Below, piece by piece: positions 59,611 through 64,000 of a stretch of DNA of 64,000 nt. Positions within the stretch are counted from its first letter, which is position 1, and each line of letters opens with the position of its first letter. Origin of the DNA: Diphasiastrum complanatum (taxonomy: Eukaryota > Streptophyta > Lycopodiopsida > Lycopodiales > Lycopodiaceae). Where the stretch lies: the NCBI GenBank assembly GCA_029204225.1, contig MU832184.1:1-64000 (forward strand), read 5' to 3'. Position numbers and translations under genes: made by a program. The notes below the pieces were generated by a model. It saw nothing but the letters and a program-made list of their open reading frames with translations, did not search any database and was not told the origin of the DNA.

Positions 59611-59727
59611 TGCTATGCAGTGAGACGAGAGTGGTGGTGCTCCTCGACAACGACGCCACTGTTGTGTCGCCTTTGTAGCATAGAGTCTGAACGTTGGGAG
59701 TGTCAACCTCATCTTCACCTGCATAGC

Positions 59728-60142
<415 letters not shown>

Positions 60143-60194
60143 AGCAGAGTGTTATTAGAAATAGAATAGAAATACAATACAAAGGAAATGGCTC

Positions 60195-60205
60195 CCTTTT
60201 ATAGA
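60195..60205 (-). promoter_or_regulatory. TATA box upstream of the GA arrays (minus strand)
   Basis: CTATAAAAGGG on the minus strand is a near-consensus TATA box. Downstream on the same strand lie the (TC)n arrays. It may belong to an LTR whose ends I could not define between 59.4 and 60.8 kb. Confidence 0.5.
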
Positions 60206-60800
60206 TTCCTAAGGTGAGCCTCCTCCACTCTGCAGAATTGGCCACATTTCATGGGCAAGGATTCTAATCCAAGTCCTTCAAACAAACACAAACTTAATCT
60301 AATGGTTCTAAGAAAGCACAAAGCAAGTCACATAAATCATGTGAGTCTTACCAAATTAGATTTCTTATTTGCAACTTGAGTGTGTAACTTAGACTTTGGC
60401 CTTTACTTTATTTTATCTACACTTAGGGCCCAAGTCTCTATGGAACAATTTAAAATAACTGGGAGTGTGCTCATTGGGTCGGGCTTATACTCGTAGGAAG
60501 CCAGTGCCCTCGCACTTATTATTTCAATTGTACAACGTATTGTGGTGGGGCCCACTTTGTAAGGTTGCCAACAATAGTTTAGTGGCGGGATGTAAAAGAA
60601 ATACCCACAACATTCTACTTCACAATGATAGGAAGAGTCGACATCAAAGAGGAGGCCTTTGACCCAACCTGCTCTCGGGATTCGGCGTATGGGAACTCTT
60701 GGGCTGATTGTCGGATCGTCGCTCCCAAGGAGTGCAGTTTTGCCCAACACTCGGCCTCCGCATGTGAAACTCGGAAACCTTCATTGGGACCTTGCCTTGT
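60206..60800. other. Unassigned DNA, possibly U3 of a minus-strand LTR
   Basis: No gene recognised. Overlapping ORFs on both strands lack domains. The proximity of a strong minus-strand TATA box suggests promoter-proximal LTR sequence. Confidence 0.3.
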
Positions 60801-61952
60801 TAGATTTCATTCTTGAAATCATTTTTTAATGTGGAACTACTCAGTAGTTTACTCACATTGTAGAGATAATGTTGAAGGTTTCGAGATCGTTTGAAGAAAT
60901 ACATGTATTGTCGATACAGAGTTGAATAAATTGTCGAGGGTTACCAAATAACGACTAAGTCAGATTCGATAGTGGAGTCTTATCCACTACATATTTCAAG
61001 TTCAATTTTGTAGCTCTACATGGCACCTGCCAGGTGGATAACGGTGCAGTTCGTTAGGCTTGTGCCATCAACAGCTATAAATAGATTATTAGATCATTTC
61101 ATTTTATCAACATCAAGAATTTCTGTAGTTGATTACAGCTCGTGTCGGAGCAAAAAATGGTCATTTTCGCTTTTGACTTCCTACAAGCTCAATTGCTAGA
61201 ATTCTTGGCTCTAACTTCAAGGACATATTCAAAAGACTTTGATTCATCTCTTTACAAGCTCAACACGGTGTTTTTATGAAAAAACAAGCAAAAATAATGA
61301 TTTTTGGCTATTTTCCGGTTTTCTCTTCACCATAAATTGGAAATTCATGACATGCATCTCTTTCCTTTTGTGTTTGTGGATTGATTAGATTTCTTGCTTA
61401 CTCTCTTGCTTGTGGAATGTAGATGTGGATTAGCTTTTTTGTTTCTTGAATTTGTAGTTTTAGCATGCAAGTAAACTATAGAGGCTGAGATTGTGGATCT
61501 GATTTCCATACCTTCTAACAATCCTGTCCTTGATTGTTCTTGGGCATTCCAAGCATCAAGAAATGGGTGTTTCTTGATCCATGGGCTGCTAGAGTGCTGT
61601 TAGAAAACTAGTTTTTTTGTTTCTTGTTTCTTGTTGAGTAGCTTAATCTTGTCATTGCTTTGTTCTCTGATTTTGGTAGATAGATTGTAGATCTGCTTCC
61701 TGATTTAGAACGTTGATCTATACTGAGCTAGGATTGGTTGCATGGCTTGTATATGCATGTAGCTGAGTAACGTATCCGTCTCTCCCCACTGACAAGCTGG
61801 GAATACACATTGTAATATGAGAAACACTTCTGCTTGGAAACCATTCTAACAAGAAGACCAAACCGTAAAGAACTATAACCAACAAAAGTAACAAAAAGAA
61901 GGACGAACGATAAAAGAATCATGTTCACAGATTCAGTGAGAATCTATGAACG
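60801..61952 (+). mobile_element. 5' LTR (LTR2) of Gypsy element G3
   Basis: The 3' end at about 61952 is fixed by the primer-binding site that follows. A TATA box (CTATAAATAG) sits near 61075. The part 61365-61950 is repeated at 8488-9062. The start of the LTR is uncertain; a TG near 60800 (TGTTAGATTTC) is possible and would give an LTR of about 1.15 kb. Confidence 0.65.
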
Positions 61953-61968
61953 TTTGGCGCCATTTCCA
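61953..61968 (+). promoter_or_regulatory. Primer-binding site of G3
   Basis: TTTGGCGCCATTTCC matches the TGGCGCC-type site seen directly after the 5' LTR in many plant Gypsy elements of the Tat/Athila group, and differs from the initiator tRNA-Met site used by the Copia elements here. Confidence 0.75.
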
Positions 61969-62231
61969 CGGCTACATAGACACTAAACCAAGCCACACCT
62001 TTCCGATCTGTGCCGCAAAACCATCGCTTTGAGGTCTCCCACATGTTTCATCACAAAGCTCATCACTTTCATCTCGACCGACGTCTAGCTCTATTCTCAA
62101 TCAAGGCTTCACACTCCTTCCCTAGCCAAGCTCCATGACTCTCGTCTGGACTGGACAAAAACTTGTTTCATTCACCTATTGAAACTACGCACTCACTCTC
62201 GACTGAACCACTACTCGCAATATCCAATCAA
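61969..62231 (+). other. G3 leader
   Basis: Non-coding, C-rich sequence between the primer-binding site and the minisatellite. Confidence 0.5.
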
Positions 62232-62700
62232 GTCCTGAGTTAAATCTCGACCGGAGCCCCTTTGAAATCTCAATCGGAGCCCATCACTCCCATCTCAACC
62301 GAAGCACTTGCTCAATTCTCAACCAGAGCCCATCGATCCCATCTCAACCGAAGCACTTGCTCAATTCACAACTGGAGCCCATCGCTCCCATCTCAACCGA
62401 AGCACTTGCTCAATTTTGAACCGGAGCCCATCGCTCCCATCTCAACCGACGCACTTGCTCAATTCTCAATTGGAGCCCATTGCTGCCATCTCAACTGAAG
62501 CACTTGCTCAATACTCAACCGGAGCCCATCGCTCCCATCTCAACCGAAGAGACTGTATCAAATCTCAACCGAAGAGACTGTATCAAATCTCAACCGAAGA
62601 GATTCTATCAAATCTCGACCGAAGGGTTTCGATCAAATCTCGACTGGAGGTTCTGGATCCAATCTCGACCAAAGGGGTTCCTCACCATCTCAACCGGACC
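62232..62700 (+). repeat. Minisatellite with core ATCTCAACCG (G3 leader)
   Basis: A higher-order unit of about 52 bp (CATCTCAACCGAAGCACTTG plus an AATTCTCAACCGGAGCCCAT half) repeats five to six times. It then degenerates to 27-bp GAGACTGTATCAAATCTCA units. The core is shared with the array at 5965-6480. ORFs across it are artefacts. Confidence 0.87.
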
Positions 62701-62789
62701 AAATCCACGCCAGACCACAGAACTTTCAAATGACGATCAGAATTGATGCGTACAACAGACATCGGATCCGATAGCTTGCATTGACATCG

Positions 62790-63480
62790 CATTTTGTTTG
62801 CATTTGACGCCCTCTATCTTCATTTGCATCTGACTCCCTCTATCTCCATTTGCATTTGATGCCCTCTAGCTCTGTTTGCCTCCAATGCATCTACACATGT
62901 TTTCATCCAACACCCATCTGCATTCCATTTACATTCAATTGCCTAGAATTGATGGTGCATCCGACAGCTTGAATCGACGATCTATATCCGACGTCTTTCG
63001 AAGTTATATTTGACAATCCACAAGAACCACCAGCGGCACCATCGTAAACCGTAGCAACTGCAATGAGCCTCCAACTATCGTATTCACCCGCATTCAACCG
63101 CACCTCAACTGCATTCGCCCTTGAATCACAAACAGACCACATCTCAACTACATCCGCCCTTGAATCGTAGCGCCCGCATTCCACCGCATTCACCCGCACC
63201 CCAACTCCATTTGCCCTTGAATCGCAATAGATCGCATTCAACCGCACCCTGACTACATTCGCCCTTGAATCGTAGTGCCCGCATTCAACCACATTCACTC
63301 GCACCCCAACTGTATTCGTCCTTCAACCGCAAACAGACCACATTCAACCGCATTCACCCGCACCCCAACTACATTCATCCTTGAATCGCAAACAGACCGC
63401 ATTCCAACCACATCCACTATTGAACCGTAGCGATCGCATTCAACCGCAAACAGACCACATTCCGAACAAAGAATACAAAG
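62790..63480 (+). repeat. Degenerate repeats (CATTTGCATNTGA and CGCATTCAACCGCA types)
   Basis: Two successive repeats. First, at 62790-62890, three units of about 32 bp contain CCCTCTATCT and CATTTGCAT. Then, at 63080-63460, units of 55-75 bp contain CGCATTCAACCGCA, CCCCAACT and GCCCTTGAATCG. They lie in the G3 leader directly before gag. No coding is inferred. Confidence 0.8.
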
Positions 63481-63543
63481 AGTTAAGTTACCAAAGAGTT
63501 CAAGAGGCCTATTTCCACAATCCTAAGATACTCTAGACTTGTT

Positions 63544-63993
63544 ATGGATCGTCCTTACAATCCAAATTCCATAGAGGACTATCCACCAGAGATGGTCTCC
63601 CCATCCACCAAACATGCTCGATTTAATAGATATTCTAGGATGAAATCCCAAGTCCAAGAGCCATCCACCAACTCATTTGACAGATGGGAATCCATGCGTT
63701 TTGAAGCTCCATATGATCGACCACATTTTCATGCTGCAGAATCTTCACATGCTCGAGCTCACTTAAACGAAGCTTTTGCAAATAATGTTCCGCGTACTGA
63801 AACACGTACTCCAAAGCTAGATTTACCTAAGTACGACAATAACACTGATCCTCAAAGATTTCTTCAAGTCTTTGAGAATGCATGTGATATCTATGGCGAG
63901 ACATCACCAGATACCATGGTACAGCTCTTCTCAATGACCATGATCGATAGAGCACGAGAATGGTTTTTAAATCTTGATCGTGAAGATAAATGA
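63544..63993 (+). pseudogene. Gypsy G3 gag, N-terminal part
   Basis: The ATG at 63544 opens 149 codons: MDRPYNPNSIEDYPPEMVSP, a polar region, then PKLDLPKYDNNTDPQRFLQV and ENACDIYGETSPDTMVQLFS, with MTMIDRAREWFLNLDRED. The PKLxLPxYDGxxDPxxFLxxFE and W-F-L-N-L pattern is that of plant Ty3/Gypsy gag. A TGA at 63991-63993 ends the frame prematurely, and gag would continue beyond the window edge. Leader, primer site and LTR precede it in the expected order. Confidence 0.88.
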
Positions 63994-64000
63994 GATTGGT

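Noticed and set aside
62262-62746. ORFs across the G3 leader minisatellite
   Set aside because: They are repetitive, overlap in several frames, and lie in an untranslated leader position.
62903-63304. 133-codon minus-strand ORF (SRANVVRVRLNA repeats)
   Set aside because: It is an antisense reading of degenerate tandem repeats upstream of gag.

Overview
This is a stretch of plant nuclear DNA that is almost entirely transposable-element debris. No intact host gene is visible. There are no bacterial operons, rRNA genes or CRISPR arrays. The best host signal is one exon-like block at 1603-1868 (minus strand) that reads as part of IFT144/WDR19, a core intraflagellar-transport protein. Plants keep IFT only where sperm are ciliated, so if this exon is real the genome is more likely a bryophyte, lycophyte, fern, cycad or Ginkgo than a flowering plant. 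That is an inference. A second exon-like ORF of exactly 75 codons (29008-29232, minus) is not recognised.

Layout. 1-3.3 kb: IFT144 exon and a head-to-tail trimer of a tRNA-derived SINE. 3.3-9.1 kb: a rearranged Ty3/Gypsy element with a broken 5' LTR, an inverted foreign Gypsy piece, an integrase, a minisatellite, an unrecognised extra ORF and a 3' LTR, followed by a piece of a second LTR family. 9.2-19.4 kb: Copia fragments, dominated by family C1 (minus). C1 is arranged as a tandem LTR-internal-LTR array whose distal LTR is split by an inversion of about 1.9 kb. 19.4-25 kb: mostly unassigned DNA, a 198-bp satellite carrying a palindrome, and a decayed unrecognised ORF. 25-38 kb: Copia scraps, several LTRs, a second C1 locus, a compound microsatellite and two homopolymer tracts that sit exactly at LTR boundaries. 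38-49 kb: two Gypsy elements joined tail to tail (G1 plus, G2 minus), G2 carrying solo-LTR insertions. 49.35-55.51 kb: the one complete element, Copia C4 (minus), with 682-bp LTRs differing at three sites by eye, a 5-bp target duplication, PBS and PPT. 56.4-59.4 kb: Copia C6 (minus), whose RNase H is interrupted by a 1,292-bp LTR-like insertion with a perfect 5-bp target duplication. 59.5-60.2 kb: very long GA arrays. 61-64 kb: 5' end of a Gypsy element (LTR end, PBS, minisatellites, gag) running off the window.

Nearly all coding pieces are pol or gag fragments with stops, frameshifts or deletions. C4 is closest to intact, yet three in-frame stops and one frameshift break it, one stop replacing the integrase catalytic glutamate. 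The interest lies in element architecture: repeated primer-binding sites, poly-G polypurine tracts, GA arrays placed just downstream of TATA boxes, tandem LTR sharing, a reciprocal LTR split, a gag with several zinc knuckles and an internal duplication, and a retrotransposon ORF without a recognised function. Family labels (C1-C6, G0-G3, LTR1-6) are mine and local to this window. Boundaries were read by eye and are approximate unless a target duplication or canonical TG..CA end is cited.
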